A DNA stretch of 42,500 nucleotides from Bigelowiella natans CCMP2755 (lineage: Eukaryota; Cercozoa; Chlorarachniophyceae). The stretch is taken from NCBI GenBank assembly GCA_000320545.1, contig ADNK01000719.1:1-42500 (forward strand), in the 5' to 3' direction. Under the pieces are notes generated by a model. That model searched no databases. It had not been told where the DNA came from and saw only the letters and a program-made list of their open reading frames with translations. This document shows, piece after piece, positions 25,001 to 33,155 of this stretch; positions within the stretch are counted from its first letter, which is position 1; each line of letters opens with the position of its first letter. The position numbers were made by a program, and so were the translations under genes.

Positions 25001-27032
25001 AGCCTGCGTGCATGATGGAAGCCACGGAAGAGAGCAAATCTGAAGAGAGGTTTCGCAAAAGTGCGAGCTTCGCTATGGAAAAGCACAATGTAGAATCTGG
25101 AAGCTTCTCGCTGACCGCTCTCATTCCTGATCATGGTGGGCTCCTTGTTGACATAGTTTCGCTCGGTCTCGCTGCGATGCCATAGAGTGCCCTCACAGAG
25201 GAGTTTTTCCCCAGCAAACTTCCTTAGCCATTTTAATTTTTGAACCTTGAAGACCTTTGCCACTGAGTCTAAGTATGCCCCATTCCCCTCTCCCCCCCCC
25301 CCTCCCTATGTATTGCTGCTAGGGCGGGCATTTTTGCCATTCAACCCGGACATCGCGCTAACCGTTCAATCGTACTGTGAGCACTCAAGCAAGTTTTTCA
25401 TTCAAGACTACGTCGACACCAAGCAGCTCTTCCTCGAGGAGGGTCTTGGTTTGCAAGGAAAAACCAAGTCGGGTGGACAGGCTGCAGCAGCGGGGAGCTT
25501 TTGCTTCACTTTCCCTTCCATTGAGGCGCTCCCTCGCATCCCCCACCCGGTCGTGCCCGGGGCCGGGGATGATAATGACGACAAGAAGAAAGAGTCAAAG
25601 AAACAGAAGAAGAAGAAGAGGAAGAAAAAGGGGGGGAAAGAGAATAGCACAAACAACAGCGAATGCGTCCGCTTGTCAATGAATCCTCCAGTATTCCTAC
25701 CTCCGGGTGCAAAGGCAACGTTCCGTTGCTACCCGGTTTGGAATCGCCAACCATGCAAGCCATTTGAAGGCCCTCGGACATATCGAATCGGTCGCAAGCT
25801 TGGCCAAGCAAACATGTCCGATAATGGCAGTGAAATGTCGGGAGGCACCTTCTCACTGACCGCCACGGATAAGCGCATCACTCATATCTTCGTCGTCGCA
25901 GCGGACGGCAGAAAGGAGCCAATCCGTGAACGAAAAGGACAGCATCTTCGCCCCGACAACGTTGCCGTCAGGGGGGGCGACAGCAGCCGATCGTCAAGAC
26001 AATGGTTTCGTGTCTCACGCCCCGTCTTAACTGAGCGGCGCTACTTTCTAATTCGAAAGGCTATGGTGGCAGGACTGCGAGTCGGGGACGTTCTCTTTCG
26101 CGACCAACTTCGACGAGGCCATTCCGAGGCCAAAGAGCAAGATGGAAACCTCCTCCACGTCTATCGGCCGACATTCTTAGCCTCGCACCATGAGTGTTTA
26201 GCCGGACGCCATTCCCTGAAAGCGTCCCGCGTCGAGAAATCGTTTGTCTGCCGCTACGGCGAACACAAGCACGAAGCGGGTGTAATTATCGAAAAATGTA
26301 CAAAATGCGCGTATTACCGATGTCCGCGACTAGCCTTGACGTCAAAGCCCCTGGGCGGAGAGACACTTGTTCCCGCTACTCCTCGATACCATCCCGCGTT
26401 TCCAGGGAGGGTCTTTCAAAGGTGGAGGCACAAGTGGGGCCAGGGAGCACTTCGGTGCGCCGTGAGCGGGAAGGCCATCAGACCTGGCGAGGCGATCTGG
26501 GTTTCGCAGTTCGAAGAAGATGACAGGCCGTATAAACAGTAAGGCTTGCCTTTTTTCTTCGCCATTTCTCGCACATCATGTCTTGGTATTTTTTTGCATG
26601 AGGGAACTTATTTTGAGAGAGAGGGAAAGGTGGCAGGCAGTACCATTTCAAAGAGTCCCATACTCTTAAGTCAGATCGAACCCTCCCGCCCCCTATTTCG
26701 AGAATCTCGTTCAGCAAACCATACATCACCAAAATTGATCGTGCTTTCGAAACCGCCGTTTTGTGTGATTCCGGACAGTCTCTGCGTTGTTTGTTTGCAT
26801 GTGTGTTTGCGCGCTCGTATCATGGTCATTGGCGGTACAACATTGTCGATAAGTTCTTCCATATATTTCGCTTCATTACATAACTAAGGTATAACTTCCC
26901 AACAAAGTTGATGAGACACCACTACCGCCAGAGATATATTCGGTAAGGGTATTTTACACGTAGAGCGGTGGTTGAGAAGAACAATAATTGTACATTAATC
27001 CCCCGCTCCACACTTAACCCTCGCCAGTTGTC

Positions 27033-27069
<37 letters not shown>

Positions 27070-28826
27070 ATATAAATGTATATGTGGATTAATTTTAGAA
27101 TTCTAGACGCTCACATGCCGATGTACGGCTCAGCCAGCGGGCTGGTACCCGGTGAGTGCCTCACGCCTATTCCCGCCGAGGAAGTCGAAGAATTGCGCTT
27201 AGAAGCCCGACTAGGGGCTGTGCAGAGCTTCGATGAGGAGCGCCTTGGAAAACTGCAGAGGGAAGAAGAGCTGGAGGCCTCGGCCGCTCGGAGCATAGCG
27301 CACGCCCTTGCCTCCCTCGGGCGAAGGGTTTGCTGTGAGTTGTGTTCTATGGAGGGGACCTTTGAAAGGCTGGTTACAGAATGCCGCGACTGCAAAAGCG
27401 GGGCTTGGGGGCATCGGCTTGTTGAGCTAGACATGGACGCTGCGGAGGCGAAGGGTGACACGCATGAGGCGAAGGCCGGGGGGCTGACCGAGATCGGAAC
27501 AACCCTGCAGGATGGCGACGATGAGAAAGCTGGTAAGGAGGAGAAATGGGCTAGGCTCAAGGGCAGCAATAACGTCCTCAGAAGGTGGCTTTCCTGTCTC
27601 CGTCTCTCCACCGAAAATGGAAATACCTCCGCCATCGAATCACCGGCTTTCCCACGGCCTTCTGGTTCATTCTTTGTTGCGCACAAAGACTGGAAAGCGA
27701 ATTCTTCGCACCTAGCGACGTTGTGGCCAGGGATCGATGTTGATGCTGCTCGCCATTCGCTGCATGTGAAGAAGGGCGATGTTCTCCGCATCCTCAGCTC
27801 CCCGCCGAACCTTACTTGCATCTACGCTCAGGTAGTAAGGCCAGACTTTATCATTGTCGCTATTGTCATCTCGTTTTTCCGACTGGATGCGAAATCTCTT
27901 TGAGTTGGTGGCAATGCCGCCGGGGGGGAGGACATGCTACCGCCGCCGAGAAGAGAATGCATTTTTCACTCGTCGTTTCTTCCTTTTCTATGCCTTTCAC
28001 CACATCGCCATCTCATTTTTAACAGCCAGCCGTCCTTCCCTCCGACTCATTCTTAGGTTGTGAAGCGAGCAGATCCGAAGATGGCAGAATTGGACAGAAA
28101 GCCACGGTGCAAGCACGGGGCGGTATTTTCGGCGCTGCGTGACAACGATAAATCAAACTGGTCCTGCCAAGGCAAGGACGGCGATGGGCTCTGCCCACGG
28201 CACATGAACACGCATACGCGTGGAAACCGATTTTGCAGAGCGGAGGAGTGTTGGAGCCGTTGCAGCCTGTGCGAATACTGCTTTTCCCAGGCGAAGAAGC
28301 AGCTCGAGGGCACTGCCGAGCCTACCAAAACCAGCTTTTCGGGGCTACCCCGAGGGTTTGTGCCCCTCGCAGTCCTTGCAAATTATGGTTTTGAGAGTGA
28401 AGAGAGCAGTGCGTTTATTGCGACGATTGAGGCAGAGACGCAGCGATCACGTCGAGAGAAGGTGAAAAGGGAGGAAGAACGGCGAAGAAAGGGCGAGGCG
28501 CGGAGAGAGCACAGCAAGCGCGTAGAGTGGATAAAGCAGCGACATTTTGTATCGGTTCAAAGAGCCACGAAGGAACAAGTCGTGCTAGGTCCTACCTGGG
28601 AGTATTCGGCGCAAGCAGAAGAGTGGTTAGACTTTATGGTAGGCGCAGACTCTCCTGCCGGCATATCGCTGCTCTCTGTGGACCTTTTCGTACCAAAAGA
28701 GAAGGATATTACCAAAGGTGAGAAATGTGCGGTAGGACGTGGGGTGTAACTGATTCTGGGCGTTTGGAGGTTTTTTTTCGCATCGTAACTGTATAAAAAC
28801 CACGGGCGTTGTCGACATGCGCTAAC

Positions 28827-28860
<34 letters not shown>

Positions 28861-31049
28861 GGATTGCTATTCAAGATATCTAAACTTCTGCCAAACGCTC
28901 AAGGATTCTGTCCGAATTGCGCTTTTGATGTGGCTTTGTTTGGTAGGGGAATACTTCGATCTGCGAATCTACACAGCCGATCTTCCTAGGTATGTGCGTC
29001 GATTCTTTCTTCCGCCACACACCGAAATTAGAGCATATTCTGTCAAAGCACATTTTTCCCTCATGTATTGGATTCTGACTTGCGTGGCAATTGCTACGAT
29101 TTCCTTCCCCCTTCCCACCCCCCTCTTTCCCTTCTTTTCCCCTCCCCATTCGAAGGCAATCTCGTCGACGTCCTCTTGCGCAAGCAAGATATTCAAGCAG
29201 GGTGCCTCTTGCAGGCGACGATAACGCGGACGGCAGCCAAAGTTCCATAACGGAGGATGGCCGCAGCAATGAGAGATTCACCCTAGCATTACCCCGGCCG
29301 CTCTCGGTGCGGCGTGGCGTTTGGTACACGCTGAGGCTCCTGCAGATTTCGAAACGGACTGCGAGCTGTGAAAATGCCGCTGCGTTCGCGTTTGCAGAGA
29401 TTTCCCATGGCAGGGTAGCGGATCTCACGGTACGATTCCGAGCAACAACGTTGCAGGTAGATGAGAGTTGTAGTGGAGACGCGAAAAAGAGCGAGGGGGG
29501 CGGGGGGCATGTGGGGACGCGAAATGGTGTTATAGCTTGGCCCTCATGTACAATTCCTCCCCCAAATTGCCGCCAATACCCACTCTTAGAAAGATGAGAA
29601 ATCCGGCGGAACAAGCGCTCGGTATGGGACTTTCCCAGCCCTCAACTTTAGTTGCCTCGCTGCTCACCCACCCTCCGCCATGCTGCCCAAGAACCTGCCT
29701 GAGAGTATCTCCTCGTCACCAAAGCTGGCCTTGGGTCTTGTGGGGGCGGGAAGGTGCACGATTGTCGGGATTAAACCTGGCAGTGGTGGGGAGTGGGTTG
29801 GAGGGGAAGGTCTAGTACCTGCCGTCGGAGAGCAAAACCTTATAGCTGTGTGGAAGCGAGAAGGCGGAGAAGAGGGCAAGGTACTTGACAGGGAGCGAGT
29901 TGAAAACACCTCCCGCCCATTTCCTTTTCGTTGTCCCCCCCCCCCCCCCCCGCGGAGTTCTCTCGAGCAAGCATGACTTCGTCCTGCAATAAGTTTGGAG
30001 AGTCCACCTGGAGCTGACACGCCATCAGATTGCGGAGTTCCGGACTTATTTGCGTGTCTTTTCTAGGCGTTGCTGGGGGGGATGGAGCGTGGCCGCATCG
30101 TGTTCCCGCGCGTGGCAAAGCATGAAATGTACAGCGTCTTTCGGATTCTCTCTCACACCGTTGCATACTGATAGACTGAATGCGTAACGCCCTGGTGTGC
30201 TGAAGATGGTTGTTGCTGCCCTATATGCGGTAGTAGTGCGGCATGTTTCTCTCTAGATCTTCATTGTAGTGCGCTATGGACGTCTCAAAAAAATCCCTCG
30301 TCCGAATGAGCGGTCGTCATTCTTTTCGCCAAAAATATCTAGGTACTTCCCATGAGAATGGCTAACCGCGCCTGTGAGCGGAGAGGCTCTAAAGAAAGCA
30401 TTGCTGGCGTGGGAGGAGGACGAAAAGAGAGAAGGCGAAGTCGACGGTAAGCGTCAGAAGAGAGGCTAGATGCAATTCTAACCGGCCACCACACAAAATC
30501 TACACAGCAAGAAACTCACAAACAGAAACACACAAACCGGGGAGTGCATATTCTAATCACGGTAATTTTGCAACTTGTCCCGCTTAAAGCCCGCCGCCGG
30601 TCCCGTGCTCTGCGCCGTCAGCGGGCTCGGTCTGCCTCACGCTCAAGATCACGGTCGCGCGGAACGGAGGCGGATTCCGCATCGGACAGCGAGAGAAGCG
30701 GTCAGGCCAGCCCTGCACGTGTGAGGAGACGGCGACGCAGTGGAAGCAGAGGCGGCGGCTCACGAGGAATGAAGGGTTTTGAGGAGGTTGCAAGCGGGAA
30801 AGACGAAGACGCGGACGCCCAAGCAGCGAAGTATTGGACTTGCGAGCTGTGTAAGTTCGGGAAGAATCCTGACGAGCGAGAGAGCTGTCTTCGATGTGGT
30901 GCGTACGGCTGCCTATGGGTAGAGGAAGGAGCGGAGGAGGGGGGGCAGGTCGATCTTGATGTGGTCGAGGATGGAGACGAGGATGAGGATGAGGAAGGTG
31001 CTGAGAATGGAATCATGGGAGACATTTCGGATCAAAAGGTGGAGGCATT

Positions 31050-31094
<45 letters not shown>

Positions 31095-33155
31095 TGCGCG
31101 TGAAGGATGTACAAGTGAGCTATGGAAGAAAAGAGTCCTAAAACACCTTTTTTCTCTCTCTCTGCTATCATCACCATCACCATCACCATCATTGCTATTA
31201 TCACCATCGTCGTTGTCATTGTAGTTGCACCCACAACCATTAACCCATCGCCGTGATTCCGCGTCATTATACGCAATAGTCATCGCTGCCATCACCATCA
31301 TTATCATCATTTATTATGACGGTCGATCATCAGGGGCTCACCAGCAGCATCGGAGACGCCTTTGGTCCTAACTCAATGACTGGCGTGTATTTCGAGTGCC
31401 AGCTTGAGGCATGCAGGTGCGAATATATGCATGTGTGCATATTGACAAATACATCGAACATTGATTATGCTTCGAGGCGATTTCTATATACGTTTCCCAG
31501 AATTCCCCCCCCCCTCTCCCCACCTCACCTCCCTTGTGACGGATTTCCCGCAGAACATTGACATGCCTACGGTGCTTGAAGCACGTGCCTCCGTCCCAGA
31601 AGATGACTCACGATTGCGAGGTCAGCTCCCCCGAGCGCGGCAGCGCGTGCGCGCTTTTGCCATTTCTCGTAATCGTCCACCTGTTCCTATTCTATGACGG
31701 GCGTGTCCCCAAAATCAACGAAAACAGCATCATGAAGTCTGCCCTGAGAAGACTGAGAAACCCCTCCTCAACCGTCCGATTGTTTGCCTCAGGGGTTGAT
31801 GGGCGTCGTGACCCTCTACAAGGATTTCCTCTCTATTCTTGCCAAATCGTCGTCGCAGCTGTGCCCGAAGTGTGGAAAGCCTGGGCTAAAGGTAGCTCTA
31901 GGCAATTCAATTGGGATCAATTCAATTTGGATCATCATTAATATTAACCTGCCGAGACGTTCGCTATAGCGGCAGCACCTCCGCATCTTCATCATCATCA
32001 CCACCACAATTCTTCTAACATTGACGGCACTGAAAGCGCCGATGATTGCTGGAGCTTTTTGAGTTGTATCTAGGGGATTACTCGCCCCCTCCAAGATGTT
32101 TCTTACGATGGAATCTCATCTCAGGACCTTGCGTGCACGCACATATCCTGCAACTGCGGCGCGAAATGGTGCTACATGTGCGGAAAGGACTTCACGGGTG
32201 GGTTTGGCAACCATAACAATTGGAACAATTCCAACGGTCTCAAAAAGGTAGTAGCACCTCGAGTGTCGTCTCGAAATGCGTGACTGGTAGAGAAATAAAA
32301 TAACGAATGTGTGCGGAGCAATTGTATTTTGTCACCATTATGATCATCATCATTATCGTCATAGTGATCATCACCATCTTCTGACGGAGCTCCCTCCTCC
32401 ATAACTATTCATTTCCCCCCCCCCATATCAGATTGGGCATTGCCCGCAATATTTGAGGGCGGTGTACGACAAAGGGAAGGGCTCGGCGGAGACGGCCCTG
32501 CGCCTCTTCCACATGCACAAAGCAAGGGTTATCCTGTTTAATGCTTGAGCGAAAATTACAAAAATGATGCCATTGCAGAGAACAAAGAGAATGGTTTTCG
32601 TGTCGCCAAAATGACCGTGTCGTGACGTTAGTCAACCCTTGAGTTTCACTTGCTCACAAACTCGAATCATGGGCGACTGGTGCTGCTACTGCAGCTGCTT
32701 TGACAGTTTTTCTAATTTCCTCCACATACAGATGGCTCTGGATCGCTTCTATATTAGCATGACCGCAGAGAAAAAGAGGAATTTTCCAGTAATGATGGAA
32801 AGGTCGTCACGGCGGTGTTTGCGACCCATTAAGGATATCCAGCCCCCAGATTCAAAAGAGAATATGCGGGCATTAGGAGAGGGGAGAGTGGGGGGCATGC
32901 ATAAGGCCGTAACTGCTGCCGTTATTGCAAGTTTTTGATGTCCTGATTTGCTCTTCATGCCTTCACAGGTACTTTCCTGAGGGCATCCTCGACAAGGAAG
33001 ACCACAAAGAATTAATGAGGGTGTGCAAAGAGTGCTTTCAAGAAGGCGACTCTGCCTGGGCCGTCCAGGAAAAGGTGTCTGCACGCAAGTCGCCACATAT
33101 GTGTTGCTACCGCCACGGGCGCTTCTCCAACTTCCTGTCCATGGCGCAATACTGA
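11154..33155 (+). CDS. Giant multidomain RBR-type E3 ubiquitin ligase-like protein
   Basis: I read about 45 exons (near 4,100 codons) as one gene. Order: Cys/His-rich N-terminus (11154-12488), C2-like segments (12677-14650), RING1 (14665-14829), Cys-rich segment (15772-16503), GD modules and ubiquitin-like folds (17227-21186), zinc modules and beta-rich segments (21311-31038), BRcat (31334-31620), Rcat (31793-32247) and C-terminal tail. RBR ligases take ubiquitin from an E2 on RING1 and pass it through an Rcat cysteine to substrate; the candidate is Cys of ACTHISC at 32134-32136. Nearly every junction is frame- and phase-consistent. Exceptions: in-frame TGA at 15498 and 30353, and unresolved joins between 22317-22521 and 24416-24932. 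The start is the first ATG after an in-frame stop. The proposed end is TGA 33153-33155 by read-through of the last exon. Two separate genes remain possible. Confidence 0.6.
12677..13867 (+). other. Giant gene: long exon with C2-like fold and low-complexity tail
   Basis: A 1,191-nt exon in phase 0. The first half alternates beta strands (TRLQIEVDLPL, RFAIHLDLL, ERVCVAVWRRKSLLGYFFIP), resembling a C2 domain in which a polar basic strand is followed by 'LG-F-IP'. The calcium-binding aspartates are not evident. A Ser/Lys/Glu-rich stretch follows (about 13340-13540), then a charged region. A short segment GERVKLREGVQLEG resembles strands seen in later repeated modules. The exon closes with GTATGG donor at 13868. 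Confidence 0.5.
14218..14860 (+). other. Giant gene: C2-like end and parkin-type RING1
   Basis: Two exons, 14218-14356 and 14495-14860, join in phase 1. The first part ends in a C2-like signature (GRLEITLGG...DRWYPLQ). RING1 follows at 14665-14829 with pattern C-x2-C ... C ... GH-x2-C-x2-C ... C-x3-C. The wide gap before the last pair and the 'CAMGC' pair resemble parkin RING1, which binds the E2 enzyme. It ends in DDIYG at a GTGAGA donor. Confidence 0.75.
15000..15151. repeat. Compound microsatellite (CT)n-(AT)n-(GA)n
   Basis: About 16 CT units, two AT blocks separated by a 12-bp spacer, and about 15 GA units. The CT and GA arms are complementary, so the RNA could fold into a long hairpin with AT-rich stem. 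It sits in the intron after RING1. Confidence 0.95.
15364..15521 (+). other. Giant gene: exon with in-frame TGA
   Basis: This exon begins in the right phase after RING1 and encodes a Cys/His-rich run (PKCHEYHECFPPHYHKMARELF). It then meets TGA at 15498-15500 in frame, followed by eight more codons to a good GTTAGT donor whose phase fits the next exon. An earlier GTTCTC donor at 15402 is also phase 0 but would discard the Cys/His run. Confidence 0.45.
15603..15646. repeat. (AT)n microsatellite
   Basis: About 22 AT units in the intron following the TGA-containing exon; a poly-C run follows at 15733-15750. Confidence 0.95.
15772..16503 (+). other. Giant gene: basic helical and Cys-rich exons after RING1
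   Basis: Exons 15772-15864, 15940-16245 and 16366-16503, all phase 0. The first two encode a basic helical region (QQNFWRRFAREQRVVRRL; RVKRAKQHRAFVAAMKARY), then CRSCGLCRRIYQLISETCH, a possible zinc site. The third has LLCHCKR at its end. The 75-nt intron 15865-15939 is itself open in frame, so it could be retained. Confidence 0.55.
16566..16720. repeat. Duplicated compound microsatellite (TA)n-(TG)n
   Basis: Two consecutive copies of a unit made of a (TA)n block, CTTATA(CA), a (TG)n block and GCACGTATATA. The copies differ in repeat number. Intronic. Confidence 0.92.
16898..17150. repeat. (CA)n, (GA)n and (AT)n microsatellites
   Basis: CA-rich run at about 16904-16938, about 20 GA units to 16982, then about 18 AT units at 17105-17141 leading into GT. 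All fall in the long intron 16504-17226. Confidence 0.92.
17227..18244 (+). other. Giant gene: first two GD modules
   Basis: Exons 17227-17899 and 18059-18244 (phase 1 join). After a beta-rich start (ATVMVYDVRNPNGEDVLLEL) and a Glu/Lys-rich acidic linker come two related units. Each ends 'a-P/T-GD-[VI]-V-x-V': LAPGDVVLCV near 17593 and IATGDIVEVV near 18202. Between them is GLYPGEMLRRVKEG. The units look like small SH3-like beta barrels; that fold is inference. Confidence 0.55.
18535..18582. repeat. (AT)n-(GT)n microsatellite
   Basis: About 13 AT units followed by 10 GT units, intronic. Confidence 0.93.
18764..19340 (+). other. Giant gene: ubiquitin-like domain
   Basis: Exons 18764-18939 and 19269-19340, phase 0 join across an intron with a (GT)n run. 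The spliced product has the ubiquitin-like pattern: TTTIAELRRKIASKIG as the helix after the first hairpin, FVLSIGTKFV strand, then VAMVGVHPCLHNLVVQV closing like 'L-E-YGI--LHLVV-L'. UBL domains in E3 ligases such as parkin mediate autoinhibition and proteasome binding. Confidence 0.65.
19577..20351 (+). other. Giant gene: second ubiquitin-like/GD module
   Basis: Exons 19577-19660 and 19793-20351. A segment FHQLRTVEDLVLAIMDVF is the right length and spacing for a second ubiquitin-like helix. It is followed by GYLIHEGRKIPLHIG and, later, ETDDVVAVKG, a variant of the GD motif. The domain assignment is tentative. The acceptor at 19576 was chosen for frame. Confidence 0.45.
20640..21527 (+). other. 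Giant gene: GD module and Cys/His-rich zinc module
   Basis: Exons 20640-21186 and 21311-21527 join in phase 2. The first encodes VEGDSIRIDI (GD motif) and beta-rich sequence. The join creates CSNGCHDRSTF and then CLVCGSN...ACCGGCDFHTGNGSKCGGH, a Cys/His spacing like C1- or ZZ-type zinc folds. The frame of the second exon is not the longest open frame at that place; it was chosen by phase and Cys pattern. Confidence 0.5.
21614..22316 (+). other. Giant gene: beta-sandwich module (PHR-like)
   Basis: Exons 21614-21698, 21802-21974 and 22062-22316 join in phases 1 and 0. The product alternates strands: GTLIKVTAS, DSIVELKVSLWDT, DVAVTVYMKRGFVLQKGVKYALMV. The 'V-L--G-KYAL' motif resembles PHR domains of PAM/Highwire E3 ligases. 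A CSCKQWSCK cluster follows. The module is compared with 29156-29456 in the findings. Confidence 0.5.
22522..23306 (+). other. Giant gene: two RanBP2-like zinc fingers and a GD module
   Basis: Exons 22522-23058 and 23174-23306 (phase 2 join). Finger 1 at 22664-22726 is CEVCMFKGKPDRNNETKCSIC. Finger 2 at 22813-22867 is CWQCGYKSLGFVPECCAC. Both are C-x2-C ... C-x2-C with 10-13 residues between pairs, like RanBP2/NZF fingers that often bind ubiquitin, though the usual Trp and Asn are missing. RKGDVIELVAAF at 23174 is another GD module. The join from 22316 into 22522 is out of phase, so one small exon is missing from the model. Confidence 0.6.
23438..24415 (+). other. Giant gene: helical exon, C4 finger, beta module
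   Basis: Exons 23438-23561, 23734-24163 and 24316-24415 with phases 1, 2, 0. The first is helical (TTVEERLVLLEQFERA). The join at 23561/23734 makes CTTC...CLPC, a C4 finger split by an intron holding (TA)n at 23696-23720. A beta-rich unit (YHTNVTLEVEVTSPTG) follows, similar in strand order to the PHR-like modules. Confidence 0.55.
24198..24244 (+). repeat. Short tandem duplication
   Basis: A 22-bp word starting GGCCGCCGCACACAAATATC occurs twice with a 25-bp period inside an intron of the giant gene. Confidence 0.95.
24933..26538 (+). other. Giant gene: long exons with degenerate ZZ/C1-like module
   Basis: Exons 24933-25135 and 25323-26538 (phase 1 join). The first has a beta/charged segment (AELVSIIDEKGRYLTSY). 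The second begins AFLPFNPDIALTVQ, has a Lys-rich linker (about 25580-25640), a beta segment (GGTFSLTATDKRITHIFVV) similar to FTLALPRP at 29276, then ECLAGRHSL...FVCRYGEHKHE...IEKCTKCAYYRC (26192-26322), a ZZ/C1-like pattern with the last Cys altered. It ends CAVSGKAIRPGEAIWVSQ at a GTAAGG donor. How 24415 connects to 24933 is unresolved; an exon ending near 24722 is a candidate. Confidence 0.55.
27036..27066. repeat. (AT)n microsatellite
   Basis: About 15 AT units, just upstream of the acceptor at 27098. Confidence 0.93.
27099..27831 (+). other. Giant gene: helical region, C4 finger and GD module
   Basis: One 733-nt exon in phase 2-to-0. LVPGECLTPIPAEEVEELR opens a Glu-rich helix with possible coiled-coil character. 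A C4 finger CELCSMEGTF...CRDC (27331-27393) is next. A linker and then HVKKGDVLRILSS (near 27765) give another GD module at the exon end. Confidence 0.6.
28057..28717 (+). other. Giant gene: Cys-rich C1/ZZ-like module and basic helix
   Basis: One 661-nt exon. RCKHGAVFSAL...WSCQ...GLCPRH...RFCRAEECWSRCSLCEYC (28108-28290) has the 'R-x-C--C-W--C--C' end of ZZ/C1-like zinc folds. A strongly basic/acidic helix follows (RSRREKVKREEERRRKGEAR), then a beta-rich end. Next exon joins in phase 1. Confidence 0.6.
28828..28860. repeat. (AT)n microsatellite
   Basis: About 15 AT units in the intron 28718-28946. Confidence 0.93.
28947..30171 (+). other. Giant gene: second PHR-like beta module and following exons
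   Basis: Exons 28947-28989, 29156-29456, 29692-29880 and 30067 onward. The first two join in phase 2 to give EYFDLRIYTADLP and then RFTLALPRPLSVRRGVWYTLRL, the 'F-L-L--PL-V--G-WYTL' motif of PHR-like modules. 29692-29880 is open and ends VWKREGGEEGK. The exon from 30067 encodes RGRIVFPRVAKHEMYSVFRIL. It either ends at TGA 30169-30171 or is spliced at a phase-0 GTTGCA donor after LSHT to 30257. This is the weakest stretch of the model. Confidence 0.4.
30257..31038 (+). other. Giant gene: Arg/Ser-rich segment and classical RanBP2 finger
   Basis: Exons 30257-30446 and 30590-31038 join in phase 1. The first encodes IFIVVRYGRLKKIP, reaches an in-frame TGA at 30353-30355, and continues EWLTAPVSGEALKKALLAW. 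The second is Arg/Ser-rich (SRSRSRSRG) and contains YWTCELCKFGKNPDERESC (30835-30897), the best RanBP2-type finger in the gene, with aromatic-Trp and Asn in place. An acidic tail follows. The two exons fit in phase despite the TGA. Confidence 0.55.
31051..31091. repeat. (CT)n microsatellite
   Basis: About 20 CT units right after the donor of the exon ending 31038; a CAT/CAC-rich tract follows to 31310. Confidence 0.95.
31334..31620 (+). other. Giant gene: BRcat (IBR) domain exons
   Basis: Exons 31334-31416 and 31554-31620, phase 2 join. The spliced product has FECQLEAC...CLRCLKHVPPSQKMTHDC, i.e. C-x4-C ... C-x2-C ... H-x-C, the zinc pattern of in-between-RING domains and closest by eye to RNF216/TRIAD3-type BRcat. 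The domain usually follows RING1 directly. Confidence 0.7.
31793..32247 (+). other. Giant gene: Rcat (RING2) catalytic domain exons
   Basis: Exons 31793-31891 and 32074-32247, phase 0. CPKCGKPGLK is the first zinc pair. ACTHISCNCGAKWCYMCG carries the catalytic-type cysteine (codon 32134-32136) before 'H-x-x-C', and GNHNNWNN closes it. In RBR ligases this Cys forms the ubiquitin thioester. The usual 'GGC-x-H' is here 'LACTH'. Confidence 0.75.
32432..33155 (+). other. Giant gene: C-terminal tail after Rcat
   Basis: Exons 32432-32527, 32732-32802 and 32969-33155 (phases 0, 2). The sequence is helical and polar: HCPQYLRAVYDKGKGSAETAL, ALDRFYISMTAEKKRNFP, YFPEGILDKEDHKELMRVCKEC. If the last exon is read through it ends at TGA 33153-33155. 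A GTGTCT donor at 33075 could instead splice onward. Confidence 0.55.

Noticed and set aside
24808-25263. 151-codon minus-strand open frame
   Set aside because: The plus strand here has an exon (24933-25135) that joins in phase to the next one; the minus frame shows no motif.
27111-27821. 236-codon minus-strand open frame
   Set aside because: A mirror of the plus-strand coding exon 27099-27831; Ser/Ala-rich with no family pattern.
28880-29614. 244-codon minus-strand open frame
   Set aside because: The plus-strand exons 28947-28989 and 29156-29456 join in phase and carry a beta-module signature; the minus frame does not.
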